Shown: positions 7,290-15,656, numbered from the stretch's first letter. The stretch: 40,369 bases of DNA from an uncultured Clostridia bacterium (GCA_944392545.1 CALXWW010000011.1:1-40369), one strand, 5' to 3'. Program-made: numbers and translations. The notes: a model not told the origin generated them from the letters alone.

Positions 7290-8501
7290 ATGATAGAAAA
7301 AATTATTTTTAATTTACTTGCTTTTGCAATTTTTATATTTGTTTTTGGAAGATTTATAAAGAAAAATGATACAAGTTATGTATATATTTTAGGCTTAGAA
7401 TTTATTGGCATTGTTATAAACTTTATAGAATTGCTTTCAAATATTACTTTAAATGTTTTCTTTAAAGTAGTTATATGGACATTATCAGTAATAATACCAG
7501 GAATAATGCTATTAATAGAATACAAAACTAAAATTGATTTTCCAGAAATGTTTAATATTTTATTAGCAAAAATTGCATTGCATTCTGGAAATACTGAAAA
7601 GGCAAAAGATTATTTATTTAATTTAATAAATAAATATCCAGAGAGTTTTATGGGACATAAAGCACTAGCAGAGGTATATGAAAAAGAGGAAAAATATTCT
7701 GTGGCTGTAGATGAATATATTCGTGCTACAGAATTAAACCATAACAAAGACATAAAATTAAACTATAATATAGCAAAGCTTTTAAACAAATCGGACAGGT
7801 CAGAAGAAGCTATTACTGTATTACAAGATGTACTAAAAAAGAAGCCTGAATACTATGAGGCTACAAATTTGCTAGGAGAAATTTTATGCGAAAATGAAAG
7901 ATATAAAGAAGCAATAAATGTATACATGAATGCATTAAGATACAATCCTGGGAATTATGATTTATACTATAATTTAGGAATAGTATATACAATGACAAAC
8001 GATTTTCAAAGAGCAAAAGAGTTTTATGAGAAAGCTGCTGAAATTAATTCCTTATTATACAATGCTAAATTAAGTATTGGGCAAATTGCATTAATAGCAG
8101 GCGATTTGGATGAAGCAGAACAATTTTTAAAAGAAAGCTTAAAAGGGGAAGATGTAGAAGCGGGATCTTACTACTACCTATCACAAGTTGCAATTCTAAA
8201 AGGAGATAAAGAAAAATCAGCAAATTACATGAATATTGCAGTAGAACTAGATCCTAAAATATATAATAAAGTACAAAAAGAAACGGTGTTTACACCTATA
8301 AAAAATGAAATAAAAAAACCAGAAAAAGAAAAATTGGAAGAAAAGAAGCAGACTAAATTGTTGGAAAAAGAGCGCAAGGCATTAAATCATTTGTCTAAAA
8401 CTTGTTCTTTAATTAGTGAACTTAATAACGATGACTTAACGATGATGAAGAATATAAAGGAGAAGAAAATGGAAAAAGAGGAAAAACAAAGAGGAGGTTA
8501 A
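7290..8501 (+). CDS. Membrane-anchored TPR protein, function unknown
   Basis: The 403-residue protein begins with two or three hydrophobic segments (residues about 3-85) and continues as a cytosolic run of tetratricopeptide repeats (about residues 88-325), with repeats such as YKEAINVYMNALRYNPGNYD and FQRAKEFYEKAAEINSLLYN. The last 65 residues are highly charged and probably coiled coil. TPR arrays bind other proteins; this layout recalls membrane scaffolds of envelope assembly, but no specific family is recognised. The gene starts 43 bp after ppa with a GGCGGTGAT ribosome site and is followed by the sporulation gene dpaA. Confidence 0.8.
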   Translation: MIEKIIFNLLAFAIFIFVFGRFIKKNDTSYVYILGLEFIGIVINFIELLSNITLNVFFKVVIWTLSVIIPGIMLLIEYKTKIDFPEMFNILLAKIALHSGNTEKAKDYLFNLINKYPESFMGHKALAEVYEKEEKYSVAVDEYIRATELNHNKDIKLNYNIAKLLNKSDRSEEAITVLQDVLKKKPEYYEATNLLGEILCENERYKEAINVYMNALRYNPGNYDLYYNLGIVYTMTNDFQRAKEFYEKAAEINSLLYNAKLSIGQIALIAGDLDEAEQFLKESLKGEDVEAGSYYYLSQVAILKGDKEKSANYMNIAVELDPKIYNKVQKETVFTPIKNEIKKPEKEKLEEKKQTKLLEKERKALNHLSKTCSLISELNNDDLTMMKNIKEKKMEKEEKQRGG

Positions 8502-8570
8502 AAGTTAATATATAAAATACAAGCTATTCTCATATAATTAAATATATTAATTATATGGGGGTATGATTTT

Positions 8571-9464
8571 ATGAATATTTCAATAATAGGCGGGGATTTA
8601 CGAATCATAAAGTTAGCAGAGATGTATGCTGAAGAAAATAATGTTGTATATACATATGGATTAGAAAAATATTTTGAAAACAATACAAACAATAAAAATA
8701 TAATTCTATGCAAAAATTTAAAAGAAGCTATTACAAATTCAAAATATATAATTTCTAGTATACCATTTACAAAAGATAAAATTAATCTAAACTCTCCATT
8801 TACAAATAACAATATAACTATAGAAGATCTAAAAAATAAAGTTTTTGATGAAAATGGAGAAAAAATATTTTTGGCAGGTGGAATACCTCTAGAATACTAT
8901 CACCAAAAAAAAGAAAATAAAATAGACAACATAGAACTGGTTGATTTATTAGAAATAGAAGAATTGACAATTCTAAATGCTATTCCAACAGTAGAAGGAA
9001 CAGTTAAAATCGCAATAAACGAAAGAGAAGAGACAATCCATGAAAGCAATGTATTAGTGTGCGGTTTCGGAAGAATTGGAAAAATATTATGTGATAGATT
9101 TAGCAAGTTAGGTGCAAATATATACTGTACAGCAAGAAAAGATACTGATTTTGCATGGATAAGAGAAAAAAGATATATACCATTAAAATATAGTGAATTG
9201 CAATACTATTTAAATAAAATAGATATAGCAATTAATACAGTTCCACATATCGTATTAGGAAAAGAGCAATTAGATTTGCTTAATAAAGATACGTTAATAA
9301 TAGATTTGGCATCAAGTCCTGGAGGAGTCGATACAATTTATGCAAAGGAAATAGGACTAAATGCAATAACTGCTTTAGGAATTCCAGGAAAGGAAATGCC
9401 TAAAACAGCTGCAAAATATATAAAGAAAATAATAGATAATATAATTAATCAAAAGAAAATTTGA
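8571..9464 (+). CDS. dpaA: Dipicolinate synthase subunit A
   Basis: At 297 residues it matches SpoVFA/DpaA in length and layout. An N-terminal segment IGGDLRIIKLAEMY is followed by NAIPTVEGTVKIAI, a Rossmann nucleotide-binding loop CGFGRIGK (about residues 163-170), AINTVPHIVL, IDLASSPGGVDT and ALGIPGKEMPKTAAKYI, all hallmarks of the family. Subunit A acts with subunit B in the mother cell to make dipicolinic acid, the spore-core calcium chelator. The usual partner dpaB is not next to it: the next gene is uppP, whose start follows 15 bp after this stop. The ribosome site (GGGGGT, 8555-8560) is ordinary, and a late sporulation promoter is expected but not identified. Confidence 0.9.
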   Translation: MNISIIGGDLRIIKLAEMYAEENNVVYTYGLEKYFENNTNNKNIILCKNLKEAITNSKYIISSIPFTKDKINLNSPFTNNNITIEDLKNKVFDENGEKIFLAGGIPLEYYHQKKENKIDNIELVDLLEIEELTILNAIPTVEGTVKIAINEREETIHESNVLVCGFGRIGKILCDRFSKLGANIYCTARKDTDFAWIREKRYIPLKYSELQYYLNKIDIAINTVPHIVLGKEQLDLLNKDTLIIDLASSPGGVDTIYAKEIGLNAITALGIPGKEMPKTAAKYIKKIIDNIINQKKI

Positions 9465-9478
9465 AAGGTAGTGAAAAT

Positions 9479-10285
9479 ATGACAATTTTACAAGCTTTAA
9501 TTTTAGGAATAATACAAGGATTAACAGAATTGTTGCCAATATCAAGTTCAGGGCATTTAGATGTAATACCATGGCTACTTAATTGGACTATGAACCCACA
9601 ATTCAATATTGACTTTGAAGCATTTGATGTTGCATTGCATTTTGGAACATTTTTAGCAATAGCATTATTCTTTTTCAAAGATTGGATAAGATTAATAGTT
9701 GGTGGATTTAATCAAGTTGTAAAAAAGAAAAAAACTATAGAAGGAAAAATGTTCTGGTATTTGGTAATAGCAACAATTCCGGGAGGAATTATAGGTTTAC
9801 TTTTAGATACTTTTGTAGGAGATGGTTTGAAAAAACCTATAATTATTGCAATAGCGTTAATTGTGATGGGAATAATATTATATGTTGTTGATAAAAAATC
9901 AAAAACTGAAACAACTTATGAAAAGATGACATTCAAACAAACTTTTTTAATAGGACTGTCACAGTGTTTAGCTTTTATACCTGGAGTTTCTAGATCGGGT
10001 ATTACAATGACAACAGGAAGAGCGATGGGAATAGATAGAGAATCGGCTGCTAAATATTCGTTTATGCTTTCTGCACCTATTGTATTTGCAGCAACATTAT
10101 TTAAAATAGGTGATTTTGTATTTAATGTTCCATTTTTTGTAGGAGTTTTAGCAAGCTTTATAGTAGGTATTATAGTTATAAAATGGCTTTTAAATTATTT
10201 GCAAAAAGGAAGTTTTAAAATTTTTGCAATATATAGAGTTATATTTGGAATAATAATATTAATATTTGCCTTTATAAGGATATAA
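9479..10285 (+). CDS. uppP: Undecaprenyl-diphosphate phosphatase
   Basis: The 268-residue polytopic membrane protein of the BacA family dephosphorylates undecaprenyl diphosphate to recycle the lipid carrier of peptidoglycan synthesis. Signature segments are IIQGLTELLPISSSGHL (residues about 9-25) and PGVSRSGITMTTGR (about residue 170). I start at ATG 9479 rather than the in-frame TTG at 9461 because the GAAAGGTAG ribosome site (9463-9471) lies between them. It follows dpaA closely and is likely cotranscribed. A terminator follows at 10370. Confidence 0.93.
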   Translation: MTILQALILGIIQGLTELLPISSSGHLDVIPWLLNWTMNPQFNIDFEAFDVALHFGTFLAIALFFFKDWIRLIVGGFNQVVKKKKTIEGKMFWYLVIATIPGGIIGLLLDTFVGDGLKKPIIIAIALIVMGIILYVVDKKSKTETTYEKMTFKQTFLIGLSQCLAFIPGVSRSGITMTTGRAMGIDRESAAKYSFMLSAPIVFAATLFKIGDFVFNVPFFVGVLASFIVGIIVIKWLLNYLQKGSFKIFAIYRVIFGIIILIFAFIRI

Positions 10286-10369
10286 ACTTTTTTAGTTATT
10301 ACTTTAAGTAAATAAATAATTATAATAAATCTATATAAAAGAAAAATAAGCATAAATATGGCGAAAAAT

Positions 10370-10403
10370 AAAAATAGTAATTTGCAAAAATTGCTATTTT
10401 TTT
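10370..10403 (+). terminator. Terminator after uppP
   Basis: AAAAATAGTAATT (10370-10382) pairs with AATTGCTATTTTT (10389-10401) over 13 bp with one G-U pair, followed by more T residues. Confidence 0.75.
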
Positions 10404-10509
10404 ATTTTTGTTTACAAACATAAAAATAGTAAAAAGTTAACAAAATAAAACTTAAATACAATTAATACGAGAACACAGAATACAAAAATTAAAATTTTGA
10501 AAAGTGAAT

Positions 10510-10548
10510 ATTACAAAGATGTTACAAAAATATTACAATTATATTAAA
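10510..10548 (-). promoter_or_regulatory. Phased WalR/PhoP-type direct repeats upstream of the pilus operon
   Basis: On the plus strand ATTACA (10510-10515), GTTACA (10521-10526), ATTACA (10532-10537) and a degenerate ATTAAA (10543-10548) recur every 11 bp. Read on the minus strand the first three are TGTAAT-N5-TGTAAC-N5-TGTAAT. Each fits TGTWAH, the half-site of the WalR (YycF) response regulator; PhoP uses the same direct-repeat geometry. The block ends 14 bp before the -35 box. The same hexamer order with the same spacing occurs at mreB (39069-39096). Confidence 0.5.
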
Positions 10549-10562
10549 TCTTTTAATTTATA

Positions 10563-10590
10563 TTGACTTTTTTACAAAAAAAGATAAAAT
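10563..10590 (+). promoter_or_regulatory. Promoter of the type IV pilus operon
   Basis: TTGACT (10563-10568) and TAAAAT (10585-10590) are 16 bp apart, close to the sigma-A consensus. It is the only convincing promoter seen between uppP and the pilus genes. Confidence 0.6.
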
Positions 10591-10705
10591 ATTAAGAGAA
10601 CTGTGATTGTATTGTAGAAATTTTAAAGAGGAAAAAAATACAAGTATTATTTGTTACATTTTGCAAAATATAATAATGGTGCAAATAAAAACGAAGGAGA
10701 ATAAA

Positions 10706-12325
10706 ATGTCAAGCTGTTTAGGATTATATATAGAAAAAAATGTAATTAAATATGCAAAAGTAACTAAAGAACGTGAAAACTTAAAAATAGAAGCATTCGG
10801 CGTAAAATTTTACGACAAAATAGGTGAAGCATTGGATCAAATAGTATCAGAAACCTTTAGTTATAATATACCAATCAGCATTAATTTGTCTGAAGAAATA
10901 TATAATTATTTCTACATGTTCAGTTTACTTAATAAAAATGATTTAAAAAAAGCAATAGATACAGAATTTGAATCATACTGTTATGACAAAAAATTAAACA
11001 GAAATGCTTTTGAAACAAGATTTGCAATATCAAATGAGTTGGATGACAAAGATAAAATAAAAGTCATCCATGTATCTACAAATAAATCTTCAACTTCAAA
11101 ATCTCTACAAACATTGAAAGATTATAAAGTGTCTACAATTACACCAATAGGTACAAGTATTGCAAATATAACGTCAATCAAACCTAAAGAAAATATAATA
11201 ATTGTAAATATTGAAAGCCAAACAACTATTACAACTATTGTTAACCAAAAAATATATAATGTTATGAGACTAGAAGAAGGGGCAGAAGAAATTTTAAGCA
11301 AAATAGCAAATAAAGAAAACTCATATTCAAAAGCTTATGAAATTTGTAAAAATTCTACTATATATACTATGGAAGGAAAAGAATTACAAGATGAGGAAAA
11401 TGAGTATTTAGACTTTATAATGCCGACACTATATAAAATTGTTACAAGTGTTCAAGAGCATGTAGGAAGTTCAACAATAAAATTTGAGAAAATATATATA
11501 ACAGGACTTATGTCTGTCGTAAACAATATAGATTTATATTTTCAAGAATTTTTCCAAACAGAAAAATGCGAAATATTAAAACCATATTTCGTTACAGAAA
11601 ATATAAAAATAAATATAAAAGATTATATTGAAGTAAATTCAGCTATTGCAGTTGCTATGCAGGGTTTGGGGTATGGAATAAAAAATATGAATTTTAAAAA
11701 GCCAAGCCTTTCAGACCAATTACCAGAGTGGTTAAAACTGGATATAAGTTTAGGCAAAAAAGAAGGTAAAGTAAAAAGCAATTTTAGCTTTAGCATGAAG
11801 GGAAAATTTGATGCGACAGAAAGATGGTTATTAAGAGCTACATCAGGAGTACTAATGCTTACATTACTATATTCGGGATTTGCGTTATATTTAAATAACA
11901 GAATAAATGATAAAATACAAGAAGCAGAAGAAGTAAATCTATATACAGATGTACAAATAGCATTGGCTAATACTGATATAAATAATGTAAAGCAAAAAGC
12001 AAATAAATATAAAGAAATGGAAAATAACCTTAGAAATATAAATGATCAAAAGGAAGATGATTTAAGCTTAAAAGGTTCAATTCCAAATTTATTAATGCAA
12101 ATTGCATCTATTATACCACAAGAAGTTCAAATAACTGAAATAGAAAATACAGCAGATAATAATGAAAGACATATAGTAATTTATGCTCAATCAAGATACT
12201 ATGATGAACTTGGATATTTTAAAGCTAAACTAAAAGAGGATGTAATCTTAACTAATGTTGTTTCAACTCAAGGGGAAAAACAAGATGATTTTGTTAAGAT
12301 AGTTATAGAGGGGGATTTGCCATGA
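10706..12325 (+). CDS. pilMN: Fused PilM-PilN type IV pilus assembly protein
   Basis: The 539-residue protein joins two pilus inner-membrane-complex components. The N-terminal part (about 1-345) is a PilM-type actin-like domain: it begins SSCLGLYIEKNVIKYAKV, has a phosphate-binding-like INIESQTTITTIV region and ends near NSAIAVAMQGLGYGI. A hydrophobic segment at about residues 374-395 (GVLMLTLLYSGFALYL) is followed by a coiled coil and a ferredoxin-like C-terminal domain (QIASIIPQEVQITEI), the PilN arrangement. In most bacteria PilM binds the short cytosolic N-terminus of a separate PilN; here the link is covalent. GAAGGAG precedes the ATG chosen. Its TGA overlaps the next start by 4 bp (ATGA), indicating translational coupling. 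Confidence 0.82.
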   Translation: MSSCLGLYIEKNVIKYAKVTKERENLKIEAFGVKFYDKIGEALDQIVSETFSYNIPISINLSEEIYNYFYMFSLLNKNDLKKAIDTEFESYCYDKKLNRNAFETRFAISNELDDKDKIKVIHVSTNKSSTSKSLQTLKDYKVSTITPIGTSIANITSIKPKENIIIVNIESQTTITTIVNQKIYNVMRLEEGAEEILSKIANKENSYSKAYEICKNSTIYTMEGKELQDEENEYLDFIMPTLYKIVTSVQEHVGSSTIKFEKIYITGLMSVVNNIDLYFQEFFQTEKCEILKPYFVTENIKINIKDYIEVNSAIAVAMQGLGYGIKNMNFKKPSLSDQLPEWLKLDISLGKKEGKVKSNFSFSMKGKFDATERWLLRATSGVLMLTLLYSGFALYLNNRINDKIQEAEEVNLYTDVQIALANTDINNVKQKANKYKEMENNLRNINDQKEDDLSLKGSIPNLLMQIASIIPQEVQITEIENTADNNERHIVIYAQSRYYDELGYFKAKLKEDVILTNVVSTQGEKQDDFVKIVIEGDLP

Positions 12326-12999
12326 GAAAAGTATTGATTTCGATATTACTTGTACTATTACTTGTGTTGGCATATTTCACCATATTTCAAGGAATATCTA
12401 TAGGAAAATTTAAAGTATTAAGTACGAGCGAAATAATTAAATTAAATGATGACTTAACAGTAAAAATTGGAGAAGCAAATAGCAAAATAAAAAGCGATTT
12501 ACAATCAAAAAGGTCAGAATTAAATGAAAATATAAATATATTATTAGATAATAAAAAGAGTTATTATAAACTAGCAAATGTAAGCACAGAAAATGAAATA
12601 ACCGAAGCTAGTACAGAAGAAGTGTATAGCACAGAATACCTATGGGTAAGAGTAGGAAGGCATGCAAGAGCAGAAGGCGTAAATATGAAAATGGATGTAT
12701 TAGCAGAAGATGGTGGAGATGCTAGTATTAAGAATATTAATTTTACAGCAGTAGGAAAATATATGTCAATTATGGAATTTGTATCTGCCCTAGAAGATGA
12801 TAGTGAGCTTGGATTTAGAATAGAAGATTTTCATTTGGTGCCAGAAACAGAAGGAACAAATTTACAAGCTACATTTAGTGTTAATGATATAAAAGTAAAA
12901 GTAGAAAATACTACAGCCTCAGTAAAGACAGAAGAACAAACCACTGATGCAACAGAGACAAATGATAATGCTAATAATACAAATGAAGCTCAACAATAA
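12322..12999 (+). CDS. pilO: PilO-like type IV pilus assembly protein
   Basis: 225 residues with an N-terminal membrane helix (residues about 4-24), a coiled coil (about 40-75) and a small globular domain (about 100-195) in which KNINFTAVGKYMSIMEFVSALE is typical of PilO. The C-terminal 30 residues are a low-complexity Thr/Asn/Glu tail. PilO pairs with PilN to connect the cytosolic motor to the outside. The start overlaps the preceding stop by 4 bp. Overall sequence is divergent; position and architecture carry the call. Confidence 0.75.
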   Translation: MRKVLISILLVLLLVLAYFTIFQGISIGKFKVLSTSEIIKLNDDLTVKIGEANSKIKSDLQSKRSELNENINILLDNKKSYYKLANVSTENEITEASTEEVYSTEYLWVRVGRHARAEGVNMKMDVLAEDGGDASIKNINFTAVGKYMSIMEFVSALEDDSELGFRIEDFHLVPETEGTNLQATFSVNDIKVKVENTTASVKTEEQTTDATETNDNANNTNEAQQ

Positions 13000-13016
13000 A
13001 AGAAATGGAGGCAAAT

Positions 13017-13448
13017 ATGCTAAAATCAGTAACTAAAGAAATTTTTATAATATTACTTTTAAGTATAGCTATATTACTAATTTTAGGAATACTATTTTAT
13101 GAATATATTCCTATAAATAAAGTTGTACCAGAAAAAGAAGCATATACAACACCTGATGAAGTAAAGAATGAGATAGACGAAGAAATTTCTGAATCACAAA
13201 AAATTGAAGTGACTTATGAAGTTACAGATGCAGACTTAAACGTTTACGGACAAACAGGAAGTTACTCAGAGGGTAAAGCAAATCCATTTGCTTTAGAAGA
13301 AATAACAGATGAAAATAAAACAAATGATGATGAACAAAAAGATACAAACAGCAATAATGATGATAACAAAAACAATGAAGATAATAATTCAGATACAGTA
13401 GATAAAAATTCAACAGGAACATTTTTCAATGAAGAAGGAATTAAATAA
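13017..13448 (+). CDS. Small membrane-anchored protein, possible PilP-like pilus component
   Basis: 143 residues: one N-terminal transmembrane helix (about 8-30), then a disordered acidic extracellular part rich in Asp, Asn and Glu. The segment YSEGKANPF (around residues 85-93) resembles the G-R-x-P-F motif near the start of the PilP/GspC homology region, and the gene sits where pilP would follow pilO. No folded PilP domain follows, so the call is tentative. I use ATG 13017, not 13005, because GGAGG at 13007-13011 lies between them at proper distance. Confidence 0.55.
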   Translation: MLKSVTKEIFIILLLSIAILLILGILFYEYIPINKVVPEKEAYTTPDEVKNEIDEEISESQKIEVTYEVTDADLNVYGQTGSYSEGKANPFALEEITDENKTNDDEQKDTNSNNDDNKNNEDNNSDTVDKNSTGTFFNEEGIK

Positions 13449-13529
13449 AATAAACTTATTTAATTCATAATTAACGGTTATATTTATTTTATATAGATAT
13501 ACACAAAAAATTTAAAGGAGGAGTTTTTT

Positions 13530-13766
13530 ATGTTAAAGAACCAAAAAGGTATTACTTTAGTTGCTTTAGTTATAACAATAGTTATATTAATAATATTAGC
13601 AACAGTATCAATCACACTTGCCCTTAATAGTGGTTTAATTGAGAATGCTAAATATGGTGCTGAAAAATACACAGAAGAAGCCGGCAAAGAGTCAACTGCT
13701 ATAGAAGATGCTCAAGAAGACATAAATACTATATTTAAAGAGCTAAATATAGTACCAGGAGCATAA
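13530..13766 (+). CDS. Type IV pilin-like protein, candidate major pilin
   Basis: A 78-residue prepilin with a six-residue leader MLKNQK, cleavage Gly7 and hydrophobic helix I-T-L-V-A-L-V-I-T-I-V. Mature length is 71. Position +5 is Ala instead of Glu. After the helix there is only a short amphipathic Ala/Glu-rich tail, with no globular head and no disulfide pair, so a fibre made of it would be thin and almost all helix. The leader and helix are nearly identical to those of the variable surface protein at 377. A strong AAAGGAGGAG site precedes the ATG and a large hairpin follows, suggesting high and partly separate expression, as for a main subunit. Confidence 0.75.
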   Translation: MLKNQKGITLVALVITIVILIILATVSITLALNSGLIENAKYGAEKYTEEAGKESTAIEDAQEDINTIFKELNIVPGA

Positions 13767-13840
13767 TGCAATTAAGCGCAAATTAAAAAAAATTAAACGG
13801 TTTAAGATTTATTTAAACTATGTTAAACTTAAAAAATATA

Positions 13841-13899
13841 AGAGGTTATACTACTGAATATAATTTAAAATATATAATTATATTTTAAGTATAACCTCT
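13841..13899 (+). terminator. Large hairpin after the pilin gene
   Basis: AGAGGTTATACT (13841-13852) pairs exactly with AGTATAACCTCT (13888-13899); the loop contains a further AT-only inverted repeat. GTTTTAAAAT follows, so it may terminate partially. A stem here would let the pilin be made in excess of downstream genes and stabilise its mRNA 3' end. Confidence 0.6.
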
Positions 13900-13928
13900 G
13901 TTTTAAAATAAGGAGTATACGATTATAC

Positions 13929-14744
13929 ATGGACTATATATTATATATATTAATATTTTGTATAGGTACACTGTTTGGTAGCTTTTTTACTTTAGCAGTG
14001 TATAGAATTCCAATTAGGCAGGATATAACACATACGCGTTCTTATTGCCCAAAATGCGATCATAAATTAGGATTTCTGGATATGATTCCAATACTAAGTT
14101 ATGTAGTTTTAGGTGGAAAATGTAGGTATTGTAAAGAAAAAATAAGGCCAAGGTATATATTATTAGAAATTTTATCTGGTATTGTTTTTGTACTATTTGC
14201 ACTTTCTATAAAGTTTAGTTTATTTACAATAAACACTCAATCAATTGTATACTTAATAGCAGGGGCATTATATATAGCAACAATGTTTATTATTGCAGGA
14301 ATTGACAAAGAGAGAATAAGAATCGAAAAGCCAGTTCTATTATTTGGCTTTATTTGTGTTACTATGTATATGATATATCTATATATAGTAGAAAAAGATA
14401 CTAGTATCTATAGATATGTTATTTATTTAATATTAGCTTGCTTATTACTACTATTTAGCATTGTATACTTACGAAAAAAAGGAGAAGATAGCTATTCAAT
14501 AGATGTTTTAATACTATCAATGTTAATGGTATTATTTACTTATGAAACAGTGTATATTTATACAGTAATAATTACACTACTTGCAACAGGCATCCAGTTA
14601 TTGATTTATAAATTACATGACAAAAAAAGTAAAGCTATCAAAAATCTAAAAATAGAAAATGCGAAAGTTCCAATAGGATTTTATATGTGTACTGCTAATA
14701 TAATTGTTTTGCTTGTAACAAATTTCATGATATTTTACATATAA
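13929..14744 (+). CDS. pilD: Prepilin peptidase/N-methyltransferase
   Basis: 271 residues with about eight membrane segments. The N-terminal methyltransferase region carries the zinc tetrad YCPKC (Cys40, Cys43) and CRYC (Cys65, Cys68), between LFGSFFTLAVYRIP and IRPRYILLEILSG. The first catalytic Asp is in IAGIDKERIRI (about residue 125). The second canonical GxGD-K motif is degenerate: YSIDVLIL retains the Asp but not the glycines or Lys. The C-terminal KVPIGFYMCTANI corresponds to the usual iPFGP segment. It should cleave the pilin-like proteins of this cluster and probably the 377 protein, and methylate the new N-terminus. It begins 30 bp after the pilin hairpin. Confidence 0.88.
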   Translation: MDYILYILIFCIGTLFGSFFTLAVYRIPIRQDITHTRSYCPKCDHKLGFLDMIPILSYVVLGGKCRYCKEKIRPRYILLEILSGIVFVLFALSIKFSLFTINTQSIVYLIAGALYIATMFIIAGIDKERIRIEKPVLLFGFICVTMYMIYLYIVEKDTSIYRYVIYLILACLLLLFSIVYLRKKGEDSYSIDVLILSMLMVLFTYETVYIYTVIITLLATGIQLLIYKLHDKKSKAIKNLKIENAKVPIGFYMCTANIIVLLVTNFMIFYI

Positions 14745-14753
14745 GGTGATATA

Positions 14754-15179
14754 ATGAGGAAAAATATAAATATGAATACAATTAAATTAAAATTAAAATC
14801 TGATAAGGGTTTTACAATGCAGGACGTAACAGTGGCATGTGTGATATTTACAATATTTGTAGGGTTAATTACTATGCTCATGACTTATGTGTATAAGACA
14901 AATATAAAAACAACACTGACTTCACAGATGGCAACGTATGCAGTACAAATCTTAGAAGATATAGATAAAATTTCATATGCAGATGCTCAAAAAAGAACAG
15001 GCTCTTATTACAAAAGCCAATTCAAAATACCTGCTGGTTTTAATGTGGATTTAGAATTAACCAATTATGGAGAAAATACCGAGGATGTAATAAAAATAGT
15101 GAACTTAAAAATAACATATACATTACAAGGTGATACAACAGAATATACAGTGCAAAGATTGAAAATAAAAGAGATATAA
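14754..15179 (+). CDS. Minor pilin-like protein (PilV/PilI-type)
   Basis: 141 residues with an 18-residue basic leader ending SDKG, followed by F-T-M-Q-D-V-T-V-A-C and a hydrophobic helix. Position +5 is Asp, an acidic substitute for Glu. The rest is a small alpha/beta domain (KIVNLKITYTLQGDTTEYTV). Minor pilins of this size prime fibre assembly or sit at its tip. It begins 9 bp after pilD and is followed by another minor pilin. Confidence 0.75.
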   Translation: MRKNINMNTIKLKLKSDKGFTMQDVTVACVIFTIFVGLITMLMTYVYKTNIKTTLTSQMATYAVQILEDIDKISYADAQKRTGSYYKSQFKIPAGFNVDLELTNYGENTEDVIKIVNLKITYTLQGDTTEYTVQRLKIKEI

Positions 15180-15209
15180 TAAATAAAAGAAGGGAGTGCT
15201 TAAGTTCTA

Positions 15210-15656
15210 ATGCAAATAAAAACTAATCAAAAAGGTATTACATTAACTTCACTTGTCGCATATATATCAGTTATGATGATAGTTATAGCAACCATGACTA
15301 CTATTAGCACTTTCTTTTATAGTAACATTAGTGAAGTTGTAGACACGCCTAAATATCTTTCAGAATTTAATAAATTTACTATGTTTTTTGTGACTGATAT
15401 AAAAAATTATAGGAATGCAAATGTTACAAGTAATACTATAGAATTTGAAGGTGGACCAACATACAAATATCAAGGAAATGCAATATATAGAAATGATGTA
15501 AAAATAGCAAAATATGTTATGAACTGTAATTTTACATTATCTCAATATAATGTAGACTCAAAGAGTAAAAATATTATTAATGTAGATATGCAAATAGGTA
15601 AAAACGCTGAAAAATCTGTACAAAAAAATGTTGATTTTGTACTAAAGTATTGGTAA
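15210..15656 (+). CDS. Minor pilin-like protein (PilW/PilJ-type)
   Basis: 148 residues with an eight-residue leader ending QKG, followed by I-T-L-T-S-L-V-A-Y-I-S-V and a hydrophobic helix; position +5 is Ser. The helix is followed by a beta-rich domain (SNTIEFEGGPTYKYQGNAIYRN) like the short-leader minor pilins encoded beside pilB. A GAAGGGAG ribosome site precedes the ATG. Probably part of a tip or priming complex with the preceding gene product. Confidence 0.72.
   Translation: MQIKTNQKGITLTSLVAYISVMMIVIATMTTISTFFYSNISEVVDTPKYLSEFNKFTMFFVTDIKNYRNANVTSNTIEFEGGPTYKYQGNAIYRNDVKIAKYVMNCNFTLSQYNVDSKSKNIINVDMQIGKNAEKSVQKNVDFVLKYW

Larger units (their letters stand above)
10286..10705. other. Intergenic control region of the type IV pilus operon
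   Basis: This 420-bp gap holds the uppP terminator (10370-10403), a run of 11-bp-phased direct repeats (10510-10548), a sigma-A-like promoter (10563-10590) and an untranslated leader of roughly 110 nt before the ATG at 10706. An upstream in-frame TTG at 10607 is not favoured because the good ribosome site (GAAGGAG, 10693-10699) belongs to 10706. Confidence 0.7.

Noticed and set aside
9461..9478. TTG start for uppP overlapping the dpaA stop
   Set aside because: The GAAAGGTAG ribosome site lies inside this extension and fits the ATG at 9479.
10607..10705. N-terminal extension of PilM-PilN from a TTG at 10607
   Set aside because: The extension is unlike PilM, starts within about 10 nt of the predicted transcript start and has no ribosome site; GAAGGAG precedes the ATG at 10706.
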